From: JBHJHP01 sp042219855 | Lineage (GTDB): Bacteria; Bacteroidota; Bacteroidia; Bacteroidales; UBA5342 | Length of the DNA stretch: 64,000 bases | Assembly: GCF_042219855.1 (NCBI RefSeq) | Contig: NZ_JBHJHP010000002.1 | Coordinates: forward strand, 62,001 to 126,000 | Reading direction: 5' to 3' | Shown here: positions 34,833 through 44,358 of the stretch, piece after piece | Layout: each line of letters begins with the position of its first letter | How positions within the stretch are numbered: the stretch's first letter is position 1 | Translations under genes and position numbers: made by a program | Notes under the pieces: model-generated | What the model was told of the DNA's origin: nothing | The model's input: only the letters and a program-made list of their open reading frames with translations | The model's database searches: none

Positions 34833-35533
34833 AATATCTCCAGCAGCTCTTCCAGGTTCTGAATCGTCCAGGTAGCTACACCATGGTTCTCCGGGAGCTT
34901 ATTGTAATCAAAATAAACCTGATCCATGCCAAATGAGCGGGCTCCTTCAATGTCGGCCTCAATGTTATCACCTATCATCACACTTTCTGACTTTCTGGCA
35001 TTAACGGACTTTACGGCGTACTCAAAAATAGTCCGTGAAGGTTTCTGAGCTTTTACTTCTTCAGATAATACCACTTTTTTAAAATACGGTGCAAGCCCTG
35101 TCAGCCCCATCTTACGGTTCTGAACCTCTACAAATCCGTTGGAAATAATATAAAGGCTATAGTTTTCATGCAGTTTCTTAACCACACTGAGAGCATTATC
35201 AACAAGAATATTTTTATCGGAACAAAAAAGCAAAAAGTCCTCTGCCAATGCGTAAGTCAGTTTTTCATCCTCTACATTTTTTACGGCAAGTGTTTTTCTG
35301 AAGCGGCCATACTTAACATCCTCCTTTTTAAGCTTGTTGACCTTATATTCATTCCAGAGTTTTATATTAATCTCTGCATATACCGTATAGAAAGCATCAA
35401 AACTTTCAAACCACCGGTTCAAACTATACTTATCGAAACACTCCTTCAGCGAAAGCAATGCACACGCATCAAAATCAAACAAGGTATTGTCAAGATCAAA
35501 AAACAGATGTTTATACTTTTTATTCAGCTTCAT
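34829..35533 (-). CDS. HAD hydrolase, YjjG/YfnB-type nucleotidase
   Basis: A 234-aa HAD phosphatase. Start taken at ATG 35533, just before the conserved HLFFDLDNTLFDF (motif I); a longer form from 35563 is possible. Motif II lies in YIISNG, motif III Lys in KAQKPSRTIFEYAV, and motif IV in VMIGDNIEADIEGARSFGM. The helical cap follows motif I. The YjjG group dephosphorylates pyrimidine and modified nucleotides. It overlaps rsmI by 14 nt. Confidence 0.87.
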   Translation of the reverse strand: MKLNKKYKHLFFDLDNTLFDFDACALLSLKECFDKYSLNRWFESFDAFYTVYAEINIKLWNEYKVNKLKKEDVKYGRFRKTLAVKNVEDEKLTYALAEDFLLFCSDKNILVDNALSVVKKLHENYSLYIISNGFVEVQNRKMGLTGLAPYFKKVVLSEEVKAQKPSRTIFEYAVKSVNARKSESVMIGDNIEADIEGARSFGMDQVYFDYNKLPENHGVATWTIQNLEELLEIF

Positions 35534-36221
35534 TTCGTTTTGCTTTTCCGGCTCCATCCACACAAATCACAATCTCGCCCCTTGGTGGATTTTCTTCATA
35601 ATAACACTTTACAGCTTCCAGTGTTCCCCGCTTTACTTCTTCGTGGATCTTGCTTATTTCACGCGATACAGAGCATTTTCGTTCAGATCCGAAAATCTCC
35701 GCCATTTGGGAAAGTGCCTTTACCAATCTGTGTGGAGATTCATAAAATATCATGGTCCGGTCCTCTTCAGAAAGAATGGTCAGCATTTTCTGTCGTCCTT
35801 TCTTTTGCGGCAGAAAACCTTCAAAGGTGAACCGGTCATTCGGCAGTCCAGAAACAACCAGGGCAGGAATAAATGCTGTCGATCCCGGTAAACATTCAAT
35901 ATCGACATCCTGTGCCACACATTCCCGAACCAGCAGGTAGCCCGGGTCACTTATGGCCGGCATTCCGGCATCCGTAATTAAAGCAACATCTGATCCGGCA
36001 TTAATGCTTTGAGCAACACGTTGCACCGTTTGGTGTTCATTAAACTTATGGTGCGACTGCATGGGTGTCTTAATATCATAGTGTTTCAGAAGAATGCCTG
36101 ATACCCGTGTATCTTCCGCAAGAATCAGATCCACCTCTTTTAACACCCTGACAGCCCGGAACGACATATCCTCAAGGTTTCCAATTGGTGTTGGAACTAC
36201 ATATAACTTACCGGCTCCCAT
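35520..36221 (-). CDS. rsmI: 16S rRNA 2'-O-ribose C1402 methyltransferase RsmI
   Basis: Methylates the 2'-hydroxyl of C1402 in the decoding region of 16S rRNA. The 233 aa start GKLYVVPTPIGNLEDMSFRA and include ILAEDTRVSGILLKHY, LITDAGMPAISDPGYLLVREC and the FEGFLPQKKGRQ segment, all typical of the tetrapyrrole-methylase-fold RsmI family. It is 1 nt after the acidic protein gene upstream, so co-transcription is likely. Confidence 0.95.
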   Translation of the reverse strand: MGAGKLYVVPTPIGNLEDMSFRAVRVLKEVDLILAEDTRVSGILLKHYDIKTPMQSHHKFNEHQTVQRVAQSINAGSDVALITDAGMPAISDPGYLLVRECVAQDVDIECLPGSTAFIPALVVSGLPNDRFTFEGFLPQKKGRQKMLTILSEEDRTMIFYESPHRLVKALSQMAEIFGSERKCSVSREISKIHEEVKRGTLEAVKCYYEENPPRGEIVICVDGAGKAKRNEAE

Positions 36222-36222
36222 T

Positions 36223-37077
36223 CTACTGTTTATATCTTCGGTTTACCAATGACACAAATCGTCCTGTTGTATCATCATCAAAATCCCAGTCAAAGTGCTG
36301 AACCATATACTCCAGAGCACTATCAAAAGAGTCCATGGCATTAAGGTCATCCAGACTTTTAAAAAACAGATCCCGGTCGTTATTGAACAACTCTTTCTGA
36401 AACATAAACCGCTCATTAATATTGATTGCCCTTTTTAAATCCGTAATGGGTGAACCCTCCAGCCTGGCACTTATGGAATTCGAAATATCTTTCTTTATGC
36501 GGTCAATAACCTTTTCTCCTGCTTCGATTGTTTCACCCAAAACGGTGATAGTTCTTTTTTTAGTCGTAACAATTTTACTTTCCCCTTCTGCTTCACTCTC
36601 CACTTTCAACATTTCTTCCTCCACCTCAATTACGGGCTCATCTTCCCGCTCATCTCTGTTTTCAATTTCTTCATCAACTACTTCGGGTTGAACCGGAATT
36701 TCAGGTTCCTGTATTTCAGTAGACACAGGTTCTGTTTCCTCTTTTTCTGACTGTACATAATCGTTTTCCGGCTCTGCAGCATCTTCTTTTACAGCAGCTT
36801 CAGGTGTTGGCTCTGTCTCCGGTTCTACTTTGTGTGGTTCAGGCTTGCGGGGCTCTTCTTCTACCTGTATTTCTTCTTTCTGATCCTCAACTTCATGAAT
36901 TGCCACACGAACTTCTCCCGGAAGTGTGTCAATATTTTCCTTTAGCTGTTCGGCCTTGCTTTTAGCCAGTTTGATTATGGGTTCCGGAATATCACCGTAA
37001 CCTTCCATCCCTTCAAGTAAAAGCTGTAATTCGTTTAAATCTTTATGTATGAGTTTTAATAAGGCACTTCTATCCAT
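36223..37077 (-). CDS. Hypothetical protein with acidic low-complexity linker
   Basis: A 284-aa cytoplasmic protein, no signal peptide. An N-terminal helix domain (about 1-60) is followed by a long Glu/Pro/Val-rich disordered stretch (about 62-165) and a folded-looking C-terminal domain (about 170-284) with EKVIDRIKKDISNSISARLEG and MVQHFDWDFDDD. The C-domain resembles proteins of unknown function found next to rsmI and tdk in Bacteroidota; I recognise no named family. It lies 1 nt upstream of rsmI. Confidence 0.7.
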   Translation of the reverse strand: MDRSALLKLIHKDLNELQLLLEGMEGYGDIPEPIIKLAKSKAEQLKENIDTLPGEVRVAIHEVEDQKEEIQVEEEPRKPEPHKVEPETEPTPEAAVKEDAAEPENDYVQSEKEETEPVSTEIQEPEIPVQPEVVDEEIENRDEREDEPVIEVEEEMLKVESEAEGESKIVTTKKRTITVLGETIEAGEKVIDRIKKDISNSISARLEGSPITDLKRAININERFMFQKELFNNDRDLFFKSLDDLNAMDSFDSALEYMVQHFDWDFDDDTTGRFVSLVNRRYKQ

Positions 37078-37160
37078 TTATCTTGTTTTTCGGTCTCTTA
37101 TAAATACGACCTAAAATTAAAATTATTTTTCCAAGCATGGTGTTTCTGGCTTTAAAATTA

Positions 37161-37168
37161 TAATTTTG
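37161..37168 (+). promoter_or_regulatory. Probable -7 element of tdk
   Basis: TAATTTTG 20 nt before the ATG; TTG is absent at the matching upstream distance (TGG is there instead). Confidence 0.5.
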
Positions 37169-37188
37169 GTTGCTCTAAGTAGTATATA

Positions 37189-37800
37189 ATGAATCTATTT
37201 TCAGAAGCAGAAATTAACGAAAAGACAGGTAATATTGAGGTTATATGCGGTTCAATGTTCTCAGGTAAAACCGAGGAGCTGATGCGTCGTATAAAGCGGG
37301 CTGAATTTGCCAGACAGAGCGTCATTATTTTTAAACCATCAGTTGATAAGCGGTATTCCGAAACGAAGGTTGTGTCACATGACATGAAGGCGGTGCCCTG
37401 CATCTCCTTAACAAAAGCTGAACATATCCTGGAAGAGAGCGCCGCTGTTGACGTGGTTTGTATCGATGAAGCACAGTTTTTCGATTCTGAGTTGATTGAT
37501 ATTTGTCAAAAACTGGCCAACAGAGGTAAAAGAGTTATTGTTGCAGGTCTGGATATGGATTTTAAAGGAGAACCGTTCGGTTCCATACCGGGTCTTCTTG
37601 CTGTGGCAGATCATGTGACCAAGCTGCATGCTATTTGTGTAAAATGCGGTGCACTTGCACAGTTTTCACACCGGTTAACCTTATCAAAACAGCGTATTAT
37701 GTTGGGTGAAAAGGAACTTTATGAACCTTTATGCCGTAAATGTTTCGGGAAAGCACTGAAAGACAGTGAGTCACAAAAATCATTGACGTTTAACGAATAA
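37189..37800 (+). CDS. tdk: Thymidine kinase
   Basis: Type II (TK1-like) deoxythymidine kinase of the salvage pathway, 203 aa. P-loop GSMFSGKTEELMRRI near residue 22, catalytic Glu in CIDEAQFFD, lasso-region zinc ligands in CVKCGALAQFSHR and CRKCFGK. A complete enzyme. It lies 7 nt upstream of the transporter gene on the same strand. Confidence 0.96.
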   Translation: MNLFSEAEINEKTGNIEVICGSMFSGKTEELMRRIKRAEFARQSVIIFKPSVDKRYSETKVVSHDMKAVPCISLTKAEHILEESAAVDVVCIDEAQFFDSELIDICQKLANRGKRVIVAGLDMDFKGEPFGSIPGLLAVADHVTKLHAICVKCGALAQFSHRLTLSKQRIMLGEKELYEPLCRKCFGKALKDSESQKSLTFNE

Positions 37801-37807
37801 TATAACC

Positions 37808-38959
37808 ATGCATCCGAACTACGAAAAGCCCTTTACATTCGACCGGGTGGTCAGGATAGTGATTGGCACGATTGTTATTATCGCATTGTATCTTCTGGTG
37901 AACCATATCAGAGGTGCACTGATCCCGTTTTTTGTAGCCTGGCTTATAGCCTATCTTATGAATCCTGTGGTCAACTTTATTCAGAATAAAGTGAAGGTCA
38001 AATCAAGATTGTTGTCCGTTCTGATCACCCTAATACTTATTATTGGTGTACTCACAGGGTTAGTTTACCTTTTGGTTCAGCCAATTTCCTATGAGGTGGA
38101 ACATACCATAGCTCTGCTTAAGAATTACGCTGCCAGTAATCATGACTCCATCCTGTTCCCGGATAACTGGGAAAAAAGTTTCAGAAAGCTGATTGAGTTG
38201 CCGGAGATCCAGCAATACATTGCTAATCAGGATTACGGAAAACTGTTTGAAAAAATTATGCCCTCGGCCTGGAAAATCTTTTCGGGGTCTGTAAATGCCG
38301 TATTATCCATTTTTGTGGTTTTCGTCATACTGCTCTATATCATTTTTATTCTGCTGGATTTCGATAAAATATCAACCGGATGGATCAAATTGATTCCCGA
38401 CAAATACAGACATTTTATTGATAAGTTGTCCGATGATCTAGAAGATGGCATGAACCGCTATTTCCGTGGCCAATTTTTAATTGCTACGATTGTAGGTGTG
38501 CTGTTCAGTATTGGTTTCTCAATTATTGATCTTCCGCTGGCAATAGTGTTCGGTATTTTTGTGGGGCTGCTGAACCTGATTCCTTACCTGCAGATTATAA
38601 GTATTGTGCCTGCCACCTTGCTAATTCTGCTGAAATCGCTTGAAACAGGGCAGCCTGTCTGGATTGTAGCACTTTCTGTTCTTATTGTTTATGCCGTAGT
38701 TCAGACGTTCCAGGATGGATTTTTAGTACCAAAAATTATGGGCAAACGCATGGGGCTGAATCCTGCCATCATCCTCTTATCCTTATCCGTATGGGGAGCT
38801 TTGCTTGGGATCGTAGGAATGATTATCGCCTTACCTTTTACGACCTTGCTGATATCGTATTACAAACGTTTTATTTTATACGAGGATGAGCAGGGGAGAT
38901 CGATTGACGAGGTTCAGAGCAAACCAAAGCAGAAAAAACAAGACCAGGCCACCTCTTAA
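37808..38959 (+). CDS. AI-2E/PerM family transporter
   Basis: A 383-aa inner-membrane protein with about eight hydrophobic helices. Family hallmarks are the N-terminal FFVAWLIAYLMNPVVNF, YFRGQFLIATIVGVLFSIGF, IVFGIFVGLLNLIPYLQIISIVPA, and VPKIMGKRMGLNPAIILLSL. Members export varied small molecules or ions; the name autoinducer-2 exporter rests on one member and should not be taken literally. Confidence 0.9.
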   Translation: MHPNYEKPFTFDRVVRIVIGTIVIIALYLLVNHIRGALIPFFVAWLIAYLMNPVVNFIQNKVKVKSRLLSVLITLILIIGVLTGLVYLLVQPISYEVEHTIALLKNYAASNHDSILFPDNWEKSFRKLIELPEIQQYIANQDYGKLFEKIMPSAWKIFSGSVNAVLSIFVVFVILLYIIFILLDFDKISTGWIKLIPDKYRHFIDKLSDDLEDGMNRYFRGQFLIATIVGVLFSIGFSIIDLPLAIVFGIFVGLLNLIPYLQIISIVPATLLILLKSLETGQPVWIVALSVLIVYAVVQTFQDGFLVPKIMGKRMGLNPAIILLSLSVWGALLGIVGMIIALPFTTLLISYYKRFILYEDEQGRSIDEVQSKPKQKKQDQATS

Positions 38960-39023
38960 ATCAGGCTGATCAGGAGTTGTTCTGCGAAAATTATAAGAAA
39001 CACAATAAAATTGGACCTAAATA

Positions 39024-39056
39024 TTTGGTTTATTTAGATTCTGTTTTATACATTTG
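39024..39056 (+). promoter_or_regulatory. Promoter of tRNA-Ser
   Basis: TTTG (39024-39027), 21 nt, TACATTTG (39049-39056), 14 nt before the mature tRNA. Confidence 0.7.
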
Positions 39057-39070
39057 TCCACCCAATTTCA

Positions 39071-39162
<92 letters not shown>

Positions 39163-39164
39163 TC

Positions 39165-39202
39165 GCCCACCGAAGTTCTGTTTTTTCAGAACTTCGGTGG
39201 GC
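39165..39202 (+). terminator. Terminator after tRNA-Ser
   Basis: A 16-bp perfect stem (39165-39180 with 39187-39202) with a T6 loop, followed by TTTTTTG. Very strong. Confidence 0.9.
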
Positions 39203-39443
39203 TTTTTTGTGCTAAATGCTTTCCCGGTATTGATCCCCTTTTGGGCTACGTCGGATAAATCCGCTTTGGGATTCAGGTTTTGTCTTTTAAACTTTCACAC
39301 TAAGGGATCACCGACCCAAAACAACTAATCCTGAACATTGAAAACTAACGTATAAACCCGTTATATTCTTCAGCTTGCAGCTCAAACTCAAAATGTTGCT
39401 TTCATATGGTTGGTCAGCATCTTAAGAGTTACGGATTGAAGTA
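39203..39443. other. Noncoding stretch between tRNA-Ser and the T9SS cargo gene
   Basis: About 240 nt before the next promoter. Two 7-nt complementary pairs are visible (39231-39237 with 39304-39310; 39239-39245 with 39315-39321), but they cross and cannot form one stem. No gene or repeat was recognised. Confidence 0.4.
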
Positions 39444-39474
39444 TTTGAACTGTAATAAATTTCCAGTACATTTG
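39444..39474 (+). promoter_or_regulatory. Promoter of the T9SS cargo gene
   Basis: TTTG (39444-39447), 19 nt, TACATTTG (39467-39474); the ATG is at 39511. Confidence 0.65.
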
Positions 39475-39510
39475 ATTGTTTGAATTATTTATAACCTGTT
39501 TATTGAAATT

Positions 39511-41418
39511 ATGAAAAAGTTTATTGTTTTAACTGTAGTGCTTTGTGCGACCCTATACGCAAAATCTCAGGACACATTCAGAGTGAAAATTGCTGAACCC
39601 GTTTATAATTTTGATCCTGATCACCTTATTTGTGGTGATACAGTCGATTTAATTGCAGAAGTACTACTACCTGCCAGCTTACAAATAGACTTGTTTACAG
39701 GAGAAGATGATATCTTTAACTACGAAATTGTAAATAAACTTAATAACAAGGTGGTTTATGCATTTGACGGTACAATACCTTCTTCGTATCAAACTACACT
39801 TTATCTTTCTGAAGGTGACTATATATTTAAATGGTTGTATGGATGTGCGGCATGTAACAATCCTCAACTGGAAGGTCAGACCAGTGAGTGGATTGTTGTT
39901 GGAGACCATGTTGAATGCGCTTTCAGCGTTACAGGCAACATAAATATCAATACTCTTCAATACACCTGGGTACCATACACTGAAAATTCATATGAGAACC
40001 GGATTTTTGTTTCTCCTAAGGAATCCGGTTACTATAAAGTTATTGCTACGAGTCCGACTAATTATAGTGCAACAGACTCCATTTATCTTGATGTATCTTC
40101 CTTTTCTCTTGATTATGGAGATGATATTGATCTTGTATGCGGGCTAAAAATGAAAATGAACAGACCTCGTATTGATTACTATTTTTTTGATGACTTAAGT
40201 TACAAGTGGGAACCTTCTACAGGTTTGGATGATCCAAATATCCAAAGACCTACAGTAGAGATTCTTCAGGATCAGACTTATATTGTTACTGCCTCAACTT
40301 CGAAAGGCTGCATCACAAAAGATACAATAAAAGCTAATTTTACTCCTTTAAAAGCTACATCTTATGCTACCGATGTTTATTGTGGAGAAAAAGCCCAACT
40401 CTCTGTGAGTACAAATGGAAGTCCGTTTGCAACAGATGTAACTTATAAGTGGACACCTGATAGTCTGTTAGATGATAACAGTATACAAAATCCATTCGCA
40501 GAAATAACTGAAACGACAACCTTTAGTGTTGTAGTTTCAAACTCTAAGGGTTGCAAAGACTCAACTACACAAACTGTGTATCTTGTGGCAAATGAAGATT
40601 ACCAACCGGAAATATGTATGGTTACGGTTGACAGTGCAAATCATAATGTTATCGTTAAAAAGCAGGATTTATCCTTTACGGGTGATACTGTTTATATATA
40701 TAAGGAAACAACAAAAAAGGATGAATTTATAAAAATCGGAGCGCTGGCGGATCAGGAGACGTATTTTACTGACACCTTATCGAATTCTTTGCAGAACTCC
40801 AACCGGTATAAAATTTCAGGTTCTGATGCCTGTGGATTTGAGACTGGCCTGAGTTTATCGCATAAAACAATCCATCTGACGATAAACAAAGGCATTCGGG
40901 ACACGTGGAATTTAATCTGGAGTGGTTACGAGGGACTTGAATTCGATACGTACCAGATTTACAGAGGTTTTTCTCCGGATGGCATGCAAAAAATAGCTGA
41001 AATTGCGAGCAACTATTTCACCTTTACGGATTTATATCCACCAGCCGGAGAAATGTACTATCAGATAAGAATAGATAATATTTCTTCCTGTGCGGTAGAA
41101 ACCAAATCAGCATCATTTTCATCAGGTTCAATTCAATCAAACCTGGTTGACACAAAAATATTTACAGCAAAAGATATAACCACCCGCTTCCCATTCCGGG
41201 TATTTCCGAATCCTGCTCACGATAAGATTCAAATATCATCTGATACACAGGATCAGTCTTACAATGTTTGTATCGTATCACTTGATGGTAAAATTCTTAA
41301 AAAGAGGACAATTGATAGCAACGGTCAAATTAATCTTTCTGAATTCAACACCGGTGTATATATACTTAAAGCAGAGAACAAATACGGAACATATTACAAG
41401 ACATTGGTCATAGAATAA
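39511..41418 (+). CDS. Secreted multi-domain protein with T9SS sorting domain
   Basis: A 635-aa protein with a signal peptide (ending near YAKSQ) and a type IX secretion C-terminal domain: FRVFPNPAHDKIQIS near 568, a middle strand, then LSEFNTGVYILKAE and the end YYKTLVIE. At least three Ig/PKD-like repeats of about 80 residues are marked by YTWVPYTEN, YKWEPSTGLDDPNIQRP and YKWTPDSLLDDNSIQNP. A fibronectin-like domain may precede the tail. It is probably exported and fixed at the cell surface. Specific function unknown. Confidence 0.85.
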   Translation: MKKFIVLTVVLCATLYAKSQDTFRVKIAEPVYNFDPDHLICGDTVDLIAEVLLPASLQIDLFTGEDDIFNYEIVNKLNNKVVYAFDGTIPSSYQTTLYLSEGDYIFKWLYGCAACNNPQLEGQTSEWIVVGDHVECAFSVTGNININTLQYTWVPYTENSYENRIFVSPKESGYYKVIATSPTNYSATDSIYLDVSSFSLDYGDDIDLVCGLKMKMNRPRIDYYFFDDLSYKWEPSTGLDDPNIQRPTVEILQDQTYIVTASTSKGCITKDTIKANFTPLKATSYATDVYCGEKAQLSVSTNGSPFATDVTYKWTPDSLLDDNSIQNPFAEITETTTFSVVVSNSKGCKDSTTQTVYLVANEDYQPEICMVTVDSANHNVIVKKQDLSFTGDTVYIYKETTKKDEFIKIGALADQETYFTDTLSNSLQNSNRYKISGSDACGFETGLSLSHKTIHLTINKGIRDTWNLIWSGYEGLEFDTYQIYRGFSPDGMQKIAEIASNYFTFTDLYPPAGEMYYQIRIDNISSCAVETKSASFSSGSIQSNLVDTKIFTAKDITTRFPFRVFPNPAHDKIQISSDTQDQSYNVCIVSLDGKILKKRTIDSNGQINLSEFNTGVYILKAENKYGTYYKTLVIE

Positions 41419-41495
41419 GGTTTTAATCATTGCGCAAAAGTTATGGTTGCCATATCAACATATATCTAACAAACAAAACGTTATAAATAATAGCT

Positions 41496-43382
41496 ATGAA
41501 ATATTTTATTCTTTTACTTTCTGTTTCAATGCTTCTAATTCCGGTTTCGGCTCAGGATACTCAGGAGCTAAAGATTGATTCCAAAGTTAATGATGTAACC
41601 GTTTTTCTGGATGGTGCTCAGGTAACCCGCAAAAAGACAGTTGATGTTCCGACAGGAATTACAAATATTGTTTTTGTAAATCTCTCACCCTATATAGATT
41701 CAAAAAGCATCCAGGTAAAAGTCAAAGGGAAGGTGATGGTACAATCTGTTTCGCAACAGAGGAATTACATGAACAATAAACCTGATCTCGCAGAAGCAGA
41801 GAAACTACATGCTGAAATACTTGAGCTGCGGAAAGAACTTAAGTTGGGACAGACTTATCTTACGATAACCAGAAAGGAACTCGATTTTCTGAATGACAAC
41901 CGCATAATAAGTGGACGGAATAATGAATTGAGCATTACGAACCTGAAAGAAACATCTGCATTTTACGGGGAACGTCTTAAGGCGCTTAAATTAAAAGAAA
42001 TTAAACAGGAAGACGATATTAACCAGTTAGAGAAAAAGATTCAGCAACTTGAGAATCAGAGAAACCAGCTATCGGATAACCATGGATTTCCAACCGGTGA
42101 AATTGTAATTAAGATTGAATCCAAAACAAACAGCAAGTCTGAATTTGAACTTTCCTATCTTGTCACAAATGCAGGATGGTTCCCGTCTTATGATATCCGG
42201 GCTAAAAACATATCTGAACCCGTGGAAATCGTATACAAGGCCAATGTGCACCAGGATACAAAAGTGGATTGGGAAAATGTTAAAATCAGGTTTTCATCAT
42301 CCGATCCCAATGTTTCAGGTGTCATGCCCACATTGAATCCCTATTACATCAGCTATAATTACAGACCCTTAAATTATGGGCGCATAATTTCTGAAGTATC
42401 AGGTTACATATACGATAATAAAGGTGAGCCTCTGCCCGGTGCTTCAGTATCAGTAGAAGGTACGACTATCGGAACTGTAGCTGATATCAATGGCCATTAT
42501 TCCCTGATGTTACCTGCCGGTTCTAACCGGTTAAAAATATCATTTATAGGGTATAGCTCTAAGACTGTTGATGCAAATCAACCATTAATTAATATCGCTC
42601 TAAATGAAAGTGCTCAGGAATTAGGTGAGGTTAGTTTTAAAGATGTTGAAGCAACCAGTATAAGCGATGCTCTTCAGGGTAGAATTGCAGGTTTGGATAT
42701 TTCACGAAGCCGAAACAAAAAGAACATTGCAGATAAAGAAAGTATAGCTGTACCATTTGTTCAAACCGAAAATCAAACGACTGTTGAATTTGAGATCTCG
42801 GTTCCTTACTCACTGAAGTCAGATAAAAAAACATATGCCGTTGAAATGGTAGATTACAGTTTGCCGGCAAACTACCAGTATTTCTGTATTCCAAAAGTTG
42901 ACAAAGATGCCTTCCTGCTGGCAAACATTACAGACTGGAGTAAGTATAACTTTCTTGAAGGTGAAGCCAATATCTTTTTTGAGGAAACCTACATCGGCAA
43001 AACGATCCTTGATGTGAGAAATGCAGGTGATACATTACAGGTATCACTTGGAAGAGACAAAAATGTTGTGGTTCAAAGAGAATTACTCAAAGACAAGACC
43101 AGCAGACAGTTTATCGGAACTAAAAAAGAAGTTAGCCGTGCCTGGGAAATAAATGTAAAAAACAATAAGAGTCAGAAAATCAGCATGGTTATCCTGGATC
43201 AGGTTCCGGTATCGAAAAATGAAGAAATTGAAATCGAAATTAAAGATTTGTCCGGCGCAAAGATGAATAACGACACAGGAGAACTGAAATGGGAGTTTGA
43301 GCTCAACCCCGCTAAAGAGCGGACTTTTGATCTAAACTACCTGGTTAAATATCCTAAATCAAGGACCTTGTACATTGAATAA
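41496..43382 (+). CDS. DUF4139 (MuiA-like) protein with inserted carboxypeptidase-regulatory-like module
   Basis: A 628-aa exported protein with signal peptide (ending near VSAQ). The N-terminal DUF4140 part (about 25-125: VTVFLDGAQVTRKK) is followed by a coiled-coil (about 90-200), then the DUF4139 part (GWFPSYDIRAKN). Between its strands lies an insertion at about 298-400: a carboxypeptidase-regulatory-like domain (GYIYDNKGEPLPGASVSVEGTT) and a short plug-like motif LQGRIAGLDI. The DUF4139 domain resumes after that (QTTVEFEIS, PKVDKDAFLLANITDW). The inserted parts are the ones usually found at the front of SusC proteins. Role unknown. Confidence 0.85.
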   Translation: MKYFILLLSVSMLLIPVSAQDTQELKIDSKVNDVTVFLDGAQVTRKKTVDVPTGITNIVFVNLSPYIDSKSIQVKVKGKVMVQSVSQQRNYMNNKPDLAEAEKLHAEILELRKELKLGQTYLTITRKELDFLNDNRIISGRNNELSITNLKETSAFYGERLKALKLKEIKQEDDINQLEKKIQQLENQRNQLSDNHGFPTGEIVIKIESKTNSKSEFELSYLVTNAGWFPSYDIRAKNISEPVEIVYKANVHQDTKVDWENVKIRFSSSDPNVSGVMPTLNPYYISYNYRPLNYGRIISEVSGYIYDNKGEPLPGASVSVEGTTIGTVADINGHYSLMLPAGSNRLKISFIGYSSKTVDANQPLINIALNESAQELGEVSFKDVEATSISDALQGRIAGLDISRSRNKKNIADKESIAVPFVQTENQTTVEFEISVPYSLKSDKKTYAVEMVDYSLPANYQYFCIPKVDKDAFLLANITDWSKYNFLEGEANIFFEETYIGKTILDVRNAGDTLQVSLGRDKNVVVQRELLKDKTSRQFIGTKKEVSRAWEINVKNNKSQKISMVILDQVPVSKNEEIEIEIKDLSGAKMNNDTGELKWEFELNPAKERTFDLNYLVKYPKSRTLYIE

Positions 43383-43833
43383 GAAAAGAAATAACATCAA
43401 AAGCAGATATAAACTCAGAGCTATCGCCTTTCCGTCGGTAGCTTTAATTATCTCTGCTACTCTGTTCATAATTCAAGTATTTATTAACGGTATAAACTAC
43501 AGGAATCCGACAGATATAATTTATTGTTCCGTTTTGATTATAATTTTCAGTACCGCCCTGGTTTTTATATCCGGAATTAAAGAGGTCAAAATCAACGATG
43601 AATATATAACCATCAGATATCCTTACAGGTTTAAAACATTCAGATTTTCTGCAAACGCATTTTCAGCTGTTCAAAGAAAAAAAACGGATAAAATGACAAG
43701 TATTGATCTGAAGTTCCGGCCTGTACTTATTTTAAAAATCCAGTTTGAAAACGGGAAGCGCATAAGGCTCTCTTCAGACTATTACACCAGTATACCAGAG
43801 ATTGAAAATTATCTTAAAACCGCAGGTTACTAA
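43375..43833 (+). CDS. Small membrane protein with PH-like domain
   Basis: A 152-aa protein starting at TTG (43375), overlapping the preceding stop by 8 nt. It has two transmembrane helices (about 15-36 and 46-66) followed by a beta-rich soluble part (EVKINDEYITIRYPYRFKTFRF, PVLILKIQFENGKRIRLSS) of the bacterial PH-like type. Function unknown. Translational coupling to the DUF4139 gene suggests a shared role. Confidence 0.6.
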   Translation: MNKKRNNIKSRYKLRAIAFPSVALIISATLFIIQVFINGINYRNPTDIIYCSVLIIIFSTALVFISGIKEVKINDEYITIRYPYRFKTFRFSANAFSAVQRKKTDKMTSIDLKFRPVLILKIQFENGKRIRLSSDYYTSIPEIENYLKTAGY

Positions 43834-43917
43834 TCGTTCTGAGAAAAGATTTATTCATTGACAACCGTTGTAACTTATAGCTGCTATGTTCGTTCCTCTC
43901 ATATAAAAACACACAAC

Positions 43918-44280
43918 ATGAAAAAACTAATTATACTACTCTTTGTGATGGTAATGATATCATCCTGTGAAAAAAAATCCCCGGTCAGTTTTGGTTTTGA
44001 TTCTGATATAAACACAAATTCCAGCGGCCTTACATTGATGGATGTGGATAAAGATGCTGATTTACTATCTCTTATCGGAAGTATAGTTGTGCATACTGAA
44101 TCTGTAGAGGTTATTCTCAGTGATCCGGAAGGAGCTGAAGTTTATAAAAATTCTTTTGCAGGGCCTGAAACATTTTCGATTAATGAAACATTTTCTGCAG
44201 CGCAGGGCACCTGGAAGTTACAATACACCAGCAACAATGCAACCGGTTCTATTGACTTGCATATAAGTTACAATAATTGA
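43918..44280 (+). CDS. Small lipoprotein, unknown function
   Basis: A 120-aa protein. The ATG at 43918 is chosen because it begins a signal peptide with lipobox MISSC; the upstream reading from 43858 is not signal-like. The body has short beta segments (VEVILSDPEGAEVYKNSF and GTWKLQYTSNNATGSIDLHIS) like a single immunoglobulin-type domain. No family recognised. Confidence 0.65.
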   Translation: MKKLIILLFVMVMISSCEKKSPVSFGFDSDINTNSSGLTLMDVDKDADLLSLIGSIVVHTESVEVILSDPEGAEVYKNSFAGPETFSINETFSAAQGTWKLQYTSNNATGSIDLHISYNN

Positions 44281-44358
44281 GCCTGAGTAATACCGGAATT
44301 TAGAAATCGTACTCAACAATTTACCTGCTCATGGTGTTTTAATAATAAATTCTGTACC

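Noticed and set aside
37808..38959. Quorum-sensing exporter reading of the AI-2E family protein
   Set aside because: The family covers many substrates, and no luxS or other signalling gene is seen, so only the family name is used.
39231..39321. Complementary 7-nt pairs that might mark an IS end or RNA structure
   Set aside because: The two pairs cross and are short, and no transposase remnant or target duplication is visible.
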